DNA from: Faecalibacterium sp. | Lineage (GTDB): Bacteria > Bacillota > Clostridia > Oscillospirales > Ruminococcaceae | Reading direction: 5' to 3' | NCBI GenBank assembly: GCA_017483235.1 | Contig: JAFULE010000104.1 | Coordinates: 1-7,291, forward strand | DNA length: 7,291 bases | Shown: positions 6,566 to 7,291 of the stretch, piece after piece | How the letters are laid out: each line of letters begins with the position of its first letter | Numbering within the stretch: position 1 is the stretch's first letter | Program-made: the position numbers and the translations under genes | Notes under the pieces: generated by a model | Seen by the model: the letters and a program-made list of their open reading frames with translations, nothing else | Database searches by the model: none | What the model was told of the DNA's origin: nothing

Positions 6566-7291
6566 TTATTGTCTGGAATAGCTGCCGGGGGTGTCGCCCA
6601 CGTACTTTTTAAACAGGCGGATGAAGGTGTTGATGTTTTCAAAACCGGCGCGGTCGGCAGCCGCTGCCACGGTCAGCTTTTCTTCGGCGATCAGCTTTTT
6701 GGCGTAATCGATGCGCACGCTGTTCAGATAGCTCAGCAGGTTGACGCCGGCGTGCTCTTTGAAGTACTTGGACAGGTACGGCACGCTGACCCCCAGCAGA
6801 TCGGCCATGCGGGACACATTAAAATCGTGCTCGCGGAAATGCTGGCGCACACAGGAAATGCAGCGCTCCAGCAGCTCGGGCTGTGCTTCTTCGGGGCCGG
6901 GCTGATATTTGGCGGCGGCCGCCATGATCAGGGTACCGGCCAGCTCCTGCATATCGGGCTGGGTCACCACCCCATTCAGCGCGCGAGCCGTGGAGATGAT
7001 CGCCCGCTGCACCTCGGCGCAGACAGCGCTGTCGGGCACATGGTTCAGCAGCTGCAGCAGAAAATCGTTGTAATACATCCGTACCAGATGCACCGACACC
7101 GTCCGCCCTACCAGATTGCTTTGGGCCGACCGGGCCAGCAGGGCACAGGCCTCTTTCCCTTTACCCGCAAACACCAGCTGAACGATCTCTTCGCTGCTGG
7201 CCAGCGACAATCGGAAGGCACCTACAGCGCCTTCCGCGCCCGGGGCCGGGCGCTCGGCCTGCTCGCACAGGGCCAGAAATTCCTCGTGCAG
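6566..7291 (-). CDS. AraC-family transcriptional regulator, YesN-like (5' end outside the window)
   Basis: DNA-binding regulator, probably the activator of the transporter operon beside it. 241 residues are visible. The frame is open to the right edge, so the true start lies outside; the TTG at 7208-7210 lacks a ribosome site and is not a credible start. The C-terminal part, about visible residues 140-241, is a two-helix-turn-helix AraC domain. The first helix-turn-helix is around VSRMADLLGVSVPYLSKYF. The second is around DRAGFENINTFIRLFKKYVG, ending in GDTPGSYSRQ. The first half, with FRLSLASSEEIVQLVFAGKG and a following helical stretch, resembles the linker upstream of the DNA-binding domain in large membrane-bound YesN-type sensors, so the full protein may carry an extracellular sensor. 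That is inference. The family call is secure. Confidence 0.9.
   Translation of the reverse strand: MHEEFLALCEQAERPAPGAEGAVGAFRLSLASSEEIVQLVFAGKGKEACALLARSAQSNLVGRTVSVHLVRMYYNDFLLQLLNHVPDSAVCAEVQRAIISTARALNGVVTQPDMQELAGTLIMAAAAKYQPGPEEAQPELLERCISCVRQHFREHDFNVSRMADLLGVSVPYLSKYFKEHAGVNLLSYLNSVRIDYAKKLIAEEKLTVAAAADRAGFENINTFIRLFKKYVGDTPGSYSRQ

Noticed and set aside
7208..7210. TTG as start codon of the AraC-family regulator
   Set aside because: The frame stays open to the window edge with sequence typical of the family linker, and no ribosome site precedes the TTG.
1..7291. Search for CRISPR arrays, tRNA or rRNA genes, insertion sequence ends and phage or toxin genes
   Set aside because: No regularly spaced repeats, cloverleaf-like segments, transposase motifs or defence-type genes were seen on either strand.

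Overview
This window holds six genes, all on the minus strand, and reads as a carbohydrate-uptake locus cut at both ends. Coding DNA is GC-rich with mostly G/C-ending codons. Intergenic gaps are short, AGGAGG-type ribosome binding sites are clear, and the binding protein starts in the MKKISRRDFLK style with a cysteine lipobox. This points to a gut member of the Oscillospiraceae/Ruminococcaceae (Faecalibacterium, Gemmiger or Subdoligranulum-like). That placement is inferred from style, not from a marker gene.

In transcription order (right to left) the layout is as follows. The 3' part of an AraC-family regulator of YesN type runs off the right edge (6566-7291) and ends at a strong rho-independent terminator. 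A 249-base control region follows (6317-6565). It carries two near-identical 15-bp direct repeats 31 bp apart and a possible extended -10 element. Next come a Tat-type lipoprotein solute-binding protein (LplA-like, 4616-6316), a GC-rich stem-loop, an LplB-like permease (3560-4522) and an LplC/YtcP-like permease (2659-3543). The second permease overlaps by one base the start of an alpha/beta hydrolase resembling carbohydrate esterase family 15, the glucuronoyl esterases (1361-2659). After a hairpin terminator, a paralogue of that hydrolase (1-1214) runs off the left edge with only its last residues missing.

The genes fit one pathway. A surface lipoprotein captures an oligosaccharide, and two permeases import it, powered by an ATPase that is not encoded here (probably a shared MsmX-type protein). 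Two cytoplasmic hydrolases without signal peptides then act on it. A YesN-type regulator plus LplA/LplB/YtcP is the arrangement known from aldouronate (glucuronoxylan fragment) uptake clusters in Paenibacillus. With CE15-like enzymes attached, uptake of uronic-acid-containing, possibly ester-decorated, oligosaccharides is a reasonable inference, but the substrate is not proven by the sequence.

The most notable points are three. The two hydrolases are a tandem pair in which only one copy keeps the canonical catalytic acid. The direct repeats are placed like an AraC-type operator. The esterase is translationally coupled to its transporter.
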